This document shows positions 14,728 to 24,200 of a stretch of DNA of 64,000 bases, piece after piece; position 1 is the first letter of the stretch, and each line of letters starts with the position of its first letter. The stretch is from Verrucomicrobiaceae bacterium UBA7681 (lineage in GTDB: Bacteria; Verrucomicrobiota; Verrucomicrobiia; Verrucomicrobiales; Verrucomicrobiaceae): positions 73,292 through 137,291 of the forward strand of contig DLGZ01000080.1 of assembly GCA_002482965.1 (NCBI GenBank), read 5' to 3'. A program made the position numbers and the translations under genes. The notes beneath the pieces are model-generated. The model was not told the DNA's origin and searched no databases. It worked only from the letters and a program-made list of their open reading frames with translations.

Positions 14728-16836
14728 ATGTTTCCAACCCTGAAACCGCTCGCACTGCTGCTCCTCGCCTCCGCGTCTCTCCACGCGCTCGAACCTTTGC
14801 CTCTCATGGAGACGGTGACGGTCAATGGCATTGACTTGAATGCCAAGTCACCACCCAAAGGCTTTCTCCTGGATCAGGACATGGGCTTGCTCATGACCGC
14901 AGCCATGAAAGGGCAGGTGGTGCATCGCACCCAGACGCGCATTCTCGAAACCCGTGCCACCATCACCCCGAAGGGCGATTTCCTGCTCATGTTTCCAGAG
15001 GGTGATCACTACGCCAAGAGCAAGGGCCAGAAGATCAATTCCATGATGGCCTGCCGCTCCACGGATCATGGCAAAACCTGGAGCAAGCCCGCCGTGGCCT
15101 ATGACATTCCCTACGGCCAGCACGGCTTCATTCCACTCATCCCACGCGGCACCCAGCGCATCTATGCTTTCGGCACGCAGCCGATCCCCGGCAAATGGAA
15201 TTGGGAGAATGGTCAGCGCGAAAACGCCCCCATCGGCTGGCGCACCTCCGACGACGACGGCCACACCTGGTCCGAAGTGAACCTCATCGCTCCGATCAAT
15301 GATCCCGACTTCAAAGGCATGTCCGTCATGCGCATGGCCGAGACGGATGCAGGCACCTGGCTCATCGGCTCTCATCTCGCCGATTGGTCGGTAAAACCCT
15401 TCACCACCCAGCAGTATCTGCTGCGCAGTGAAGATCAGGGCAAAACCTGGACCCTGCTTCCCGGCGCTCGCCCGAAAGGCTGGACCGCCGCAGGCTTCAA
15501 TCGCATGGACGAAGGCCGCCCGCTCAATCTCGGCGGTGGCCGCGTCCTCTTCATGTCACGCACACCGCAGGGCCATCTTTTCACCGCCTGGAGCAAGGAC
15601 GATGGCAAAACCTGGACACCACCTGCGCTGAGCACCCTCATCCATCCCGATGCGCCGCCGATGCTATTCCCCCTCTCCGACGGCAAAACACTCGTCGCTT
15701 TTCACCACAACAAAGTGCCGACCACCGGCAACGGCGAACTCAGCGACAAAGCCGAGCTCATGAAAATGCGCAGCGAAGTCTGGGCCTCCCTCTCCACCGA
15801 CGAAGGCCACACCTGGAGCGAGCCCCGCTTTGTGCTCGCCAACGCCGTCGCTCCCGTTCATGCCGTCTCCGGCTTCAATTCGCAGTGCTCCTACCTCGAC
15901 GCCTTCACCGAAAACGGCGTGATGCACATCTTCATGCCCCACCGCTGGCAGCAGGTGCTGCATCTCAGCATCCGCGAAGACGCCCTCGCGAAATTGCCAA
16001 CGAAGACCCAACTCGCCGCAAGCGCACCAAAGCCACCCATTTATACCGCGCAACTCTCCAAGGACATGAAGCCCACTCGGCAGGTGGTGTACAAGAAGGT
16101 CGCTGATCGCGACTTAAACCTCGAAATCTTCGAACCCGCAGGCATGAAGCCCGGCGACAAACGCCCCTGCTTCGTCGCCATCCACGGCGGCGGCTGGACC
16201 AGCGGATCGCCACGCTCCATGTACGCCTTCACCGATCACTGTGCCAAGCTCGGCATGGTCGCCATCAGCGTACAATACCGCCTCTACAAAGCCAAGACTC
16301 CGGTCACAGTCTTCGAATGCGTAAAAGACGCCCGTGCCGCCCTGCGCTACGTACGCGCTCATGCGGCAGAGCTCGGCATTGACCCTCACAAGATCATCGC
16401 CAACGGCGCATCCGCAGGCGGCCATCTTGCTGCAGCCACAGCCATGTTCGACGGCGTGGATCATGCAGACGAAAATTTACAGGTATCCTGTCATCCCGAC
16501 GCTCTGGTGCTGTTCTCACCAGTCATTGACACCTCCCTGGAAGGCTACGGCAATGCCAAAATCGGCGAGCGTTGGCAAGAGCTCTCGCCCGCGCACCAGG
16601 TCCACGCAGGCCTCCCGACCACCCTGCTCTTCCACGGCACCGGCGACGCCACCACTCCCTTCAAAGGCGCGCAGTTGTTCACGGACGCGATGCGCAAAGC
16701 CGGAAACCCCATCGAACTCGTGGCACCGACCGACGCGATTCACACCTACATGTTCAAAGACGCAAACTCCTATGTGAAGACACTCAAGAAGATGGAGTCG
16801 TTTTTCAAAGAACTCGGCCTGCTGACCGCAGATTAA
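14728..16836 (+). CDS. Secreted sialidase-like domain fused to alpha/beta-hydrolase esterase
   Basis: 702 residues from the ATG at 14728 (an in-frame start at 14710 is possible; 14728 gives a tighter signal peptide and standard spacing to the upstream element). Residues about 25-430 are a sialidase-fold propeller with Asp-boxes (STDHGKTWSKP, SEDQGKTWTLL, SKDDGKTWTPP, STDEGHTWSEP). Residues about 450-700 are an alpha/beta-hydrolase of the BD-FAE/esterase-lipase type: oxyanion loop HGGGWTSGSP, nucleophile Ser562 in GASAGG, acid in HGTGDATTP, His in DAIHTYM. The two activities together would suit removal of acyl groups and sugar cleavage on the same glycan. No RIP motif is seen in the propeller, so sialidase activity is uncertain. 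Confidence 0.9.
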   Translation: MFPTLKPLALLLLASASLHALEPLPLMETVTVNGIDLNAKSPPKGFLLDQDMGLLMTAAMKGQVVHRTQTRILETRATITPKGDFLLMFPEGDHYAKSKGQKINSMMACRSTDHGKTWSKPAVAYDIPYGQHGFIPLIPRGTQRIYAFGTQPIPGKWNWENGQRENAPIGWRTSDDDGHTWSEVNLIAPINDPDFKGMSVMRMAETDAGTWLIGSHLADWSVKPFTTQQYLLRSEDQGKTWTLLPGARPKGWTAAGFNRMDEGRPLNLGGGRVLFMSRTPQGHLFTAWSKDDGKTWTPPALSTLIHPDAPPMLFPLSDGKTLVAFHHNKVPTTGNGELSDKAELMKMRSEVWASLSTDEGHTWSEPRFVLANAVAPVHAVSGFNSQCSYLDAFTENGVMHIFMPHRWQQVLHLSIREDALAKLPTKTQLAASAPKPPIYTAQLSKDMKPTRQVVYKKVADRDLNLEIFEPAGMKPGDKRPCFVAIHGGGWTSGSPRSMYAFTDHCAKLGMVAISVQYRLYKAKTPVTVFECVKDARAALRYVRAHAAELGIDPHKIIANGASAGGHLAAATAMFDGVDHADENLQVSCHPDALVLFSPVIDTSLEGYGNAKIGERWQELSPAHQVHAGLPTTLLFHGTGDATTPFKGAQLFTDAMRKAGNPIELVAPTDAIHTYMFKDANSYVKTLKKMESFFKELGLLTAD

Positions 16837-16924
16837 TCCGTCAGTGCATCCGTGAATGGTTTCAAAAAGCGGCTGACAAGACTGCCCGCCTGCCGATCTG
16901 TGCCCTTCACTTTCCCAATTCACG

Positions 16925-17599
16925 ATGCGACTGTTTGCCATAGGAGATATACATGGTTGTGCGGATGCCCTGCGGCGTCTGGACCAGGAACTGGTATTCG
17001 GAGCTGCGGATACCGTGGTGACATTGGGAGACTACGTGGACCGCGGGCCTGACAGCCGTTTGGTCATTGATTACCTTCTGGAATTGCGCACTCGTTGCCG
17101 GCTCATAACCCTGCGCGGAAACCACGAGGTGATGATGTTGCGATCACGCGATGACCATTCTTTCTTCCGCAATTGGCTCACCTACGGAGGTGAGGAGGCT
17201 TTGGTTTCCTATGGAACCACCACTTTGGACGACATTCCGGCTGCGCACTGGGACTTCATTGAATCAACAGTCTCCTATCACGAAGAAGAACATGAATTTT
17301 TTGTCCACGCGAACGTTTTGCCGGATCTTCCGCTCGCGGAGCAGCCAGAGAAAACCTTGTTCTGGGCGCACTTCAGCGCGTCGCAGCCACACGTCTCAGG
17401 ACGCCGCATGATCTGCGGGCATTCCGCACAGAAAGAGGGGCGCCCGCTCGATTGCGGTCATGCCGTCTGCATTGACACCTTTGCTTACGGTGGTGGCTGG
17501 CTTACCTGCCTCGACGTGGGAACCAATGCTTACTGGCAGGCTTCACAGCACGGGGATCTGAGGCTTGGAACGCTCACAGAATCACACCCATCATCATAG
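16925..17599 (+). CDS. PPP-family serine/threonine metallophosphatase
   Basis: 224 residues, no signal peptide, cytoplasmic. The metal-binding signatures are in order: GDIHGCADALRRL near residue 8, GDYVDRGPDS near 37, LRGNHEVM near 65, then a His in FVHANVLPD and a CGHSAQ segment. This is the PrpA/PrpB (bacteriophage-lambda-like) subfamily of two-metal phosphatases acting on phospho-Ser/Thr/Tyr or small phosphoesters. It ends 9 bases from the convergent ArsR gene and has no evident functional link to its neighbours. Confidence 0.92.
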   Translation: MRLFAIGDIHGCADALRRLDQELVFGAADTVVTLGDYVDRGPDSRLVIDYLLELRTRCRLITLRGNHEVMMLRSRDDHSFFRNWLTYGGEEALVSYGTTTLDDIPAAHWDFIESTVSYHEEEHEFFVHANVLPDLPLAEQPEKTLFWAHFSASQPHVSGRRMICGHSAQKEGRPLDCGHAVCIDTFAYGGGWLTCLDVGTNAYWQASQHGDLRLGTLTESHPSS

Positions 17600-17608
17600 A
17601 GGGGTATC

Positions 17609-17890
17609 TCACTCCCCATGCTCCCGCCGCCATGCCTTCAAAATGGCATCCAGCAGGCCGGGAAAGCGGCTGTCCAGTTCTTTGCGCCGCACCTTGCTCG
17701 TCATCTCCACACCACGGCGCTCGCTATGGATGATGCCTGACTCGCGCAGGATGCGATAGTGCTGCGAGCACGTGGACTTCGGCATGCTGAACTTCAGCCG
17801 ACCCGTGGTCTCCACACAGTTGAGCCCCTCCTCCGCTTTGCGCAGTTCAGCCACAATGCTGATCCGCACCGGATCTGACAGGGCATGCAT
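17609..17890 (-). CDS. ArsR-family transcriptional repressor
   Basis: 93 residues from the first ATG. A winged helix-turn-helix of the ArsR/HTH_5 type: ALSDPVRISIVAELR at the N-terminus and the recognition segment PKSTCSQHYRILRESGIIHS. No metal-binding Cys pair is obvious, so it is more likely a redox- or xenobiotic-responsive member. The frame stays open 20 codons upstream (to a TAG at 17951-17953) and reads RPLHHPPADSFTVAGI, which resembles the usual start of this subfamily, but contains no ATG, GTG or TTG; see findings. It is transcribed away from an Old Yellow Enzyme operon, with a perfect palindrome between them. Confidence 0.9.
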   Translation of the reverse strand: MHALSDPVRISIVAELRKAEEGLNCVETTGRLKFSMPKSTCSQHYRILRESGIIHSERRGVEMTSKVRRKELDSRFPGLLDAILKAWRREHGE

Positions 17891-17979
17891 GATGCCCGCG
17901 ACGGTGAAACTATCGGCTGGAGGATGGTGGAGAGGTCTGATACTCGGAAGCTACATTAATTTCACTTGCAGTTCAATCA

Positions 17980-18010
17980 TTCTATTGTTCGGTATTTGTG
18001 AACAATAGAA
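17980..18010. promoter_or_regulatory. Perfect palindromic operator, probable ArsR site
   Basis: The arms TTCTATTGTTC (17980-17990) and GAACAATAGAA (18000-18010) form an 11-bp perfect inverted repeat with a nine-base centre. It lies between the repressor gene and the ATG of the ene-reductase gene at 18021, ending 10 bases before it, so a bound repressor would block that gene directly. ATTG-type dyads are usual for this kind of ArsR protein. Confidence 0.75.
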
Positions 18011-18020
18011 CTAACTGATC

Positions 18021-19070
18021 ATGCCCACTCTCTTCGACTCCCTTCAGCTCGGCCCACTGACTCTTCCGAACCGCATTTTCCTCGCCCCGCTCACCCGTGC
18101 CCGCGCAGGCCAGCAGCGCCTGCCAAACGCCCTCATGGCCGAGTACTACCGCCAGCGATCCAGCGCCGGCCTCATCCTCACCGAGGCCACTTCCGTCACG
18201 CCCATGGGCGTTGGTTACGCCAATACCCCCGGCATCTGGTCAGAGGAGCAGGTGACCGGCTGGAAGCTCATCACCCAGGCCGTGCACGAGGCCGGCGGCC
18301 GCATCTTCCTGCAGCTCTGGCACGTCGGCCGCATCTCAGATCCGCTGTTTCTCGACGGCGCACAGCCCGTCGCTCCCAGCGCCATCACCCCAGCAGGCCA
18401 TGTGAGCCTCGTGCGTCCTGAGAAACCCTTCGTCACACCGCGTGCCTTGGACCTCTCCGAAATCCCCGGCATCATCGAAGCCTATCGCAAAGGCGCCGAA
18501 AACGCCAAGCTCGCCGGTTTCGACGGCGTGGAAATCCACGGTGCCAATGGCTACCTGCTCGATCAGTTCCTGCAGACCAAGACCAATCACCGTACCGACG
18601 ACTACGGCGGCTCCTTGGAAAATCGCGCCCGCCTCATGCTGGAGGTCACCGATGCCGTCATCTCAGTCTGGGGTGCCGATCGCGTCGGCATGCACCTCGC
18701 TCCGCGCGGCGATGCGCATGACATGGGCGATGCCAATCCGCTGGAAACCTTCAGCCACGTCGCACGTGAACTGGGCAGCCGCAAAATCGCCTTCATCTGC
18801 GCTCGCGAGCGCCAGGGCCCAGACAGCATCGGCCCCGCACTCAAGAAAGCCTTCGGCGGCCTCTACGTAGCCAATGAAAAATTCACCCTCGAATCCGGCA
18901 ACGCCATCCTCTCTGCCGGTGATGCTGACGCCGTAGCCTTTGGCGTTCCCTTCCTCGCCAATCCCGATCTGCCCCAGCGCTTTGCCTCAGGCGCCGCCCT
19001 GAACACTCCAGATCCATCCACCTTCTATGCGGACGGAGCCACGGGCTACACCGATTACCCTTCGTTATGA
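18021..19070 (+). CDS. Old Yellow Enzyme-family alkene reductase
   Basis: 349 residues, cytoplasmic FMN TIM barrel. Typical features: N-terminal [20 protein letters not shown], the HVGRIS segment, substrate-binding His/Asn in [16 protein letters not shown], and [17 protein letters not shown]. Members reduce activated C=C bonds of enals, enones, nitro-alkenes or nitrate esters with NAD(P)H (NemA, xenobiotic reductase, OPR). It is the first gene behind the palindromic operator and overlaps the next gene by 4 bases, forming a three-gene oxidoreductase operon that an ArsR repressor likely controls in response to electrophiles. Confidence 0.94.
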   Translation: MPTLFDSLQLGPLTLPNRIFLAPLTRARAGQQRLPNALMAEYYRQRSSAGLILTEATSVTPMGVGYANTPGIWSEEQVTGWKLITQAVHEAGGRIFLQLWHVGRISDPLFLDGAQPVAPSAITPAGHVSLVRPEKPFVTPRALDLSEIPGIIEAYRKGAENAKLAGFDGVEIHGANGYLLDQFLQTKTNHRTDDYGGSLENRARLMLEVTDAVISVWGADRVGMHLAPRGDAHDMGDANPLETFSHVARELGSRKIAFICARERQGPDSIGPALKKAFGGLYVANEKFTLESGNAILSAGDADAVAFGVPFLANPDLPQRFASGAALNTPDPSTFYADGATGYTDYPSL

Positions 19071-20086
19071 AACCTCCCCCAGGCCTCCTCTACTCCGTAC
19101 TGGATCTCTCACCGATCTTGAAGGGCGAGACCGCCACGCAGTCTTTCCGCCACTCATTAAATCTGGCGCAGCATGCGGAGAAGTGGGGCTACCATCGCTA
19201 CTGGGTCGCCGAGCACCACAACATCCCCGGCGTCGCCAGCGCAGCCACCTCCGTCGTCGTCGGCCACATCGCCGGTGGCACCTCCACCATCCGCGTCGGC
19301 TCCGGCGGCATCATGCTGCCCAATCACGCGCCACTCGTCATAGCCGAGCAATTCGGCACGCTCGAGTCACTCTATCCCGGCCGCATAGACCTCGGTCTCG
19401 GCCGCGCCCCCGGCGGAGATCAACTCACCGCCCGCGCACTACGTCGCGGACTCGGTAGCAGCGGTGACACCTTTCCCGCCGATGTGCAGGAGTTGCAGAG
19501 CTTCCTCGGCGCACCTCTGCCCGGGCAGCGCGTGCACGCCGTGCCAGGGCAGGGGCTCCATGTGCCGCTCTACCTTCTTGGCAGCAGCACCTTCAGCGCC
19601 ACCCTCGCCGCAGAGCTGGGTCTGCCCTTCGCCTTCGCCTCCCACTTCGCACCCGAGCTCCTGCATCAGGCCCTCGACATCTACCGCTCCCAGTTCCAAC
19701 CCTCCGCAGCTCTCGACAAACCGCACGTAATGATCGGTGTGAACGTCATTGCCGCAGACACAGACGCAGAAGCCAAACGCCTCTTCACCTCACTCCAGCA
19801 AGTCTTCCTCAATCTCATCCGCGGCAGACCCACCCAACTCCAGCCCCCCGTCGATGACATCCACGCCCTCTGGAATCCCGTCGAAGCCACGCAAGTATCT
19901 CGCATGACCCGCTGCTCCGCCGTCGGCAGCCCGGATACCTTCCGTCAGCAGATCGAAGTCCTACTCAATGACACCGGCGCCGATGAAATCATCGCCACCG
20001 CCCACATCCACGATCAGCACGCGCGCTTGCACTCCTTCGAAATCGCCTCACAAATTTTTAAAAGCCTGCAGCATTTCAATTCGTAA
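19067..20086 (+). CDS. LLM-class flavin-dependent oxidoreductase
   Basis: 339 residues of the bacterial luciferase-like monooxygenase superfamily: [20 protein letters not shown], then [20 protein letters not shown], and later [18 protein letters not shown], the signature of the MsnO8/luciferase-like group. Uses reduced FMN; substrate unknown. Translationally coupled (ATGA) to the alkene reductase, and followed 30 bases later by an aldo/keto reductase. Confidence 0.93.
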   Translation: MKPPPGLLYSVLDLSPILKGETATQSFRHSLNLAQHAEKWGYHRYWVAEHHNIPGVASAATSVVVGHIAGGTSTIRVGSGGIMLPNHAPLVIAEQFGTLESLYPGRIDLGLGRAPGGDQLTARALRRGLGSSGDTFPADVQELQSFLGAPLPGQRVHAVPGQGLHVPLYLLGSSTFSATLAAELGLPFAFASHFAPELLHQALDIYRSQFQPSAALDKPHVMIGVNVIAADTDAEAKRLFTSLQQVFLNLIRGRPTQLQPPVDDIHALWNPVEATQVSRMTRCSAVGSPDTFRQQIEVLLNDTGADEIIATAHIHDQHARLHSFEIASQIFKSLQHFNS

Positions 20087-20116
20087 CTTCACCCACTCAA
20101 CCCCACCCACACTCCC

Positions 20117-21151
20117 ATGGAATACAGACAACTCGGCGGCTCCGGCTTTAAAGTCCCCGCACTCACTCTCGGCACCGGCACCTTTGGCGGCGGCACAGAA
20201 TTCTTCAAAGAATGGGGCACCTCCGATGTCGCCGAAGCCTCACGCCTCATCGACATCTGCCTCGAAAACGGCCTGAACATGTTCGACTCCGCCGACATCT
20301 ATTCAAACGGCCTCGCCGAAGAAATCCTCGGCCAGGCCATCAAAGGCCGTCGCGATCAGGTGCTCATCTCCACCAAGGGCACCTTCCGCTTTGGCGAAGG
20401 CGCAAACAATGTCGGCTCCTCCCGCTGGCATCTCATCCGCTCCGTGGAAAACAGCCTCAAGCGCCTCGGCACCGACTACATCGATCTCTACCAGCTTCAC
20501 GGCTTCGATGCCATGACCCCCGTCGAGGAAGTCGTCGGCACCCTTGATGATCTCGTGCGCGCAGGAAAAATCCGCTACATCGGCGTATCCAATTTCTCCG
20601 GCTGGCACCTCATGAAGTCACTCGCGCATGCCGATAAGTTTGGCCTCACCAAATACGTCGCCAATCAGACCTACTACTCCCTCATTGGTCGCGAATACGA
20701 ATGGGAGCTCATGCCCCTCGGCGTCGATCAAAAAGTCGGCGCAGTCGTCTGGAGCCCCCTCGGCTGGGGCCGCCTCACCGGCAAACTCCGCCGCAATCAG
20801 CCACGTCCTGAAACCAGCCGCCTCAACCACAAACTCAGCTCCTCCATGGGCCCGCAGGTGGATGATGAATACCTCTACAAAGTCGTCGATGCCCTCGATG
20901 AAGTAGCCGCCGAAACCGGCAAGACCGTGCCACAGGTCGCTCTGAACTGGCTCCTCCAGCGCCCCACCGTTTCCTCACTCATCATCGGTGCCCGCAATGA
21001 AGAACAGCTCCGCCAAAACCTCGGTGCCGTCGGCTGGAACCTCACCACCGATCAGGTGGCGAAGCTCGACGCCGCCAGCGAAAAACCAAAGATCTACCCC
21101 TACTGGCATCAGGTCGGCTTCGACGAACGGAATCCGTTCCCGACCAAGTAA
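20117..21151 (+). CDS. Aldo/keto reductase
   Basis: 344 residues, NADPH-dependent AKR TIM barrel. Seen: GLNMFDSADIYSNGLAEEIL (catalytic Asp and Tyr), ISTKGTF with the Lys, LYQLHGFD with the His, IRYIGVSNFSGW, and the C-terminal cofactor region SLIIGARNEEQLRQNL. It closes the ArsR-controlled operon; together with the alkene reductase it could convert enals or enones to saturated alcohols, a plausible reactive-carbonyl detoxification route (inference). Confidence 0.93.
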   Translation: MEYRQLGGSGFKVPALTLGTGTFGGGTEFFKEWGTSDVAEASRLIDICLENGLNMFDSADIYSNGLAEEILGQAIKGRRDQVLISTKGTFRFGEGANNVGSSRWHLIRSVENSLKRLGTDYIDLYQLHGFDAMTPVEEVVGTLDDLVRAGKIRYIGVSNFSGWHLMKSLAHADKFGLTKYVANQTYYSLIGREYEWELMPLGVDQKVGAVVWSPLGWGRLTGKLRRNQPRPETSRLNHKLSSSMGPQVDDEYLYKVVDALDEVAAETGKTVPQVALNWLLQRPTVSSLIIGARNEEQLRQNLGAVGWNLTTDQVAKLDAASEKPKIYPYWHQVGFDERNPFPTK

Positions 21152-21230
21152 CCTGATATTGGCATGCCGGGTTGCTATTGTTCATCAATCCGATCCGGCA
21201 CTCCATACACATAGGATGGCAAAAGCCGTC

Positions 21231-24200
21231 CTATTGAGCAAACCACGCAGGAGGAGGATGACCAAAGCGTCTCAGCCAGTACGATTCTCCCAGGCTGTGA
21301 TTCAAGATCAATGTGCCATGAGCAGGGCCTCCCAACATTCCACTTCTTATTTCTAAGGGGTGCAGTGGGAAACGCGGGTCACTGAACAGATTCTGCCCTG
21401 TTTCCAGATCGAGATAATGGAGGACACCGCTGCCATCCCATGCAATGACAAGTTTTTCCGCCTCTACCAAGATACAATCGAGGTATTTCACCCCGTGGTT
21501 TTTGCCTGACCACGCCTTGCTTCGATCACTGGTCCTCCATGCAGTCAGATTTTCAGCCGCGGTTTTCCCTAGCCAAAATTGTTTACCAAGGCGCACGCCA
21601 TTGATGACGGGCAGCTCTCCCTGGGGCTTTCCTGTACTGGCTTCGATTAAAAGAGCGCTTTGTGAATTGGATCTTTGCAGTGAGATGAGGCGGTCATCGT
21701 CGGACACGTCGATACGCCACGGCACATCTTCCTTCTTTGCCGGGGCTGGAATGGCCCAGTTGATCTTCCCTTTAAAATCATAGGCGCGGCATGCTCCATC
21801 TTCACTGAGTACCGCCAGCCATGACGCTTCACGCGGCAGCACAATGTCTTCGACGCCGGATCCGATCGGAAAGGATGAGAGAGAAGAGAAATTTGAGCGC
21901 TCAAACAAATGCATGCGATCCGGCAGCTCGCTTAATGCCAAGATCTTCGAGTGCTGGCCGGCAAACTCGCGGTGCATGAACTGAGGGCCCGGTTCGCCAT
22001 AGTTGTTATGACTGAATTTGCGCAAGACGCGTCCTGTGAGAGGGTCGATTTCACTGACGGTTTCGGCGTAATTGTTGTCTGGCATTTGCAGTCTTCCACC
22101 GGGTGCTGGGGAGTAAGAGCCGCTGCTCGCTGTCTCTCCTTGAAGGACTTGATGCTGTTGCTTTCGCAGGTTTCCCACGTTCCAGACGGCAAAGTCTCTC
22201 GCTCCGCTGATTGCCACACGGCCGTCGGCCATGGGCAGCACGCTGGAGGCATTGCCCTGGTGACCGTCAAATTGCGCCACGAGGGAATGGTCCGCTCTTC
22301 GGAGCACCAGCAGCACACCTTGCCCCTCGCGATGCGCCGAGACATAGACAAAGTCGGCATCAAAACGTGCATCAGTGAAGTACTGGATGCCAGGATAGGA
22401 CAGCGACTGTTGAAAGGTGCTTGTCTTGAGATTGTAGATCAAGAGATTCTGCAGCGTCCCGAAATAGAGCTGATCGGCGACCGGGCCCGGTGCAATCATC
22501 GTGGCCGTAATAACGTCTTCTTTTGGAAGAATGACCGTTTGCGTACCCGAAATCATGTCGATCTTGACCAGTCCTTGCTCGGTCAACGCATGAATCGTTG
22601 TGTTGTCAGCCGCAAAACTCAGACGGTTGGCGGGCTGAAGTTTCATGCTGTCCTTTGGATCCTGAGACAAATGCATGATCAATGGCTTGTCATTGCCGTC
22701 CAGGCGATACTGGCGCAGCACTCCACGGCTGCTGAGAACGGCCAGCTTCAGGCCATCCATGGAGCAGGCAATGTCAGCCAGGTAGTCATCTCCAGAAAGA
22801 TCATCGATCTTGATCACCTGACCGGTGGGAAGCATGCGCACTCGAACCTTTCCAAAGTCGTCGGAGAACAGTGCCAGCCCCGTAGGGTGGCAGCAGCGTG
22901 CCGCGCCCAAGAGGGTCTCAAGGGAGGAACCGAAGGGGGCAAAAGTCGTGTGGCTGCCATTGACGGTGGACTGCAGCACATTTGTCTTCCGAATAGAGGC
23001 GGGATCCGAGCAAATCATCAGCACCTGATCAATGGGTGCATCGACGGATAGCAAAGGCATAAAATGTGTCGGAATGTGCTGTAGCGTGGTTCGGCCAGAG
23101 GCATCGAGCTTTTCCAGCCAGCCATGCTCATTGCAGACATAGACCTCGTTTTGGTTGCAGCATTCCAGGCTGATCGTTCTGGCCAACGGCTTTTTCGTGT
23201 CCTGCCATGTGCCCTGCGGCTTCGCGTCGCTCGTCGTGAACCGCATGACTTTGCCTTCCGAGGCAGTCACTGCGATGAATTCGCCGTCCGGTGAAAAGTC
23301 CGCCAGCTCAGGATGGGGAAATGAAACCTTGCCAAGAGGGTGATGCTCCAGCGTTTCAATGTCGACTTTGCCGAGAGTGCCTGAAGAGTCGAAGGTCTGC
23401 AGAGTCCCTCCATCAGGGGTGAATCTCCACGCCAGCAATTTGGCTGGTAGAGTCTTTTGCTGAAGCGCCTTGCCATCTTTCACAGCAAAACACTGCAGCC
23501 GGTCGGGTCTGAAACCAAAAACGACCCGCTCCATCGTGCCGCCCAGCAGCCTTCCATTTCTTGCATCCAGACTGGTTGTTTGCAGGCGCTTTCCCGTCGC
23601 GGCATCGAGCAGCGTCAAAGTTTTTTGGCCGACGGCTATGACTGCTTGATGGTCGGCGGTCGGTTCCAGCCATTCCATGTCATCACCCGCCATCTCTGTT
23701 TTCCAGAGAAGGGCATTGTTTTCCAGCGCATAGGCCCGCACTTCATGTTTCTGGCCGCCATAAAAACGTCGGCTGTCGGCGTCATGAGCAAAGGTGGTGA
23801 AAAATACATCGAAGGGCTCGCGGGTCTGCTGGTAGCAAAGAGAACCTCGGGTGGTCTTTTCCAGCAGACGGGCAGCACGCTGATCCAGCGAGTCTTGCGG
23901 GAAGAACGGCCTGGAGCCGCCGTCCGCCAATGACAGCCCTTGCAGCGCTGACGTGGCCAGCCGGTGGGCTTCGGTTGGCCGTGCGGCACTGAAGGCTGCG
24001 CGTGATTGATTGAGAAAATTCCGACCTTGCTGTGTCAGTGCCTCCGACAGATGGTCTTCTGCGATCTTTTTCTGGGCCACCGCTTCCGCTCGCTCATGCC
24101 GGGCTTCTTCGGCGTTTTTATCAGCCCTCGTTTTTTGCACCAGGGCAATGACGGCAAGGGTGCCAAACACGAGGGCTAGCGCGCTGACCGTCGCCATCAG

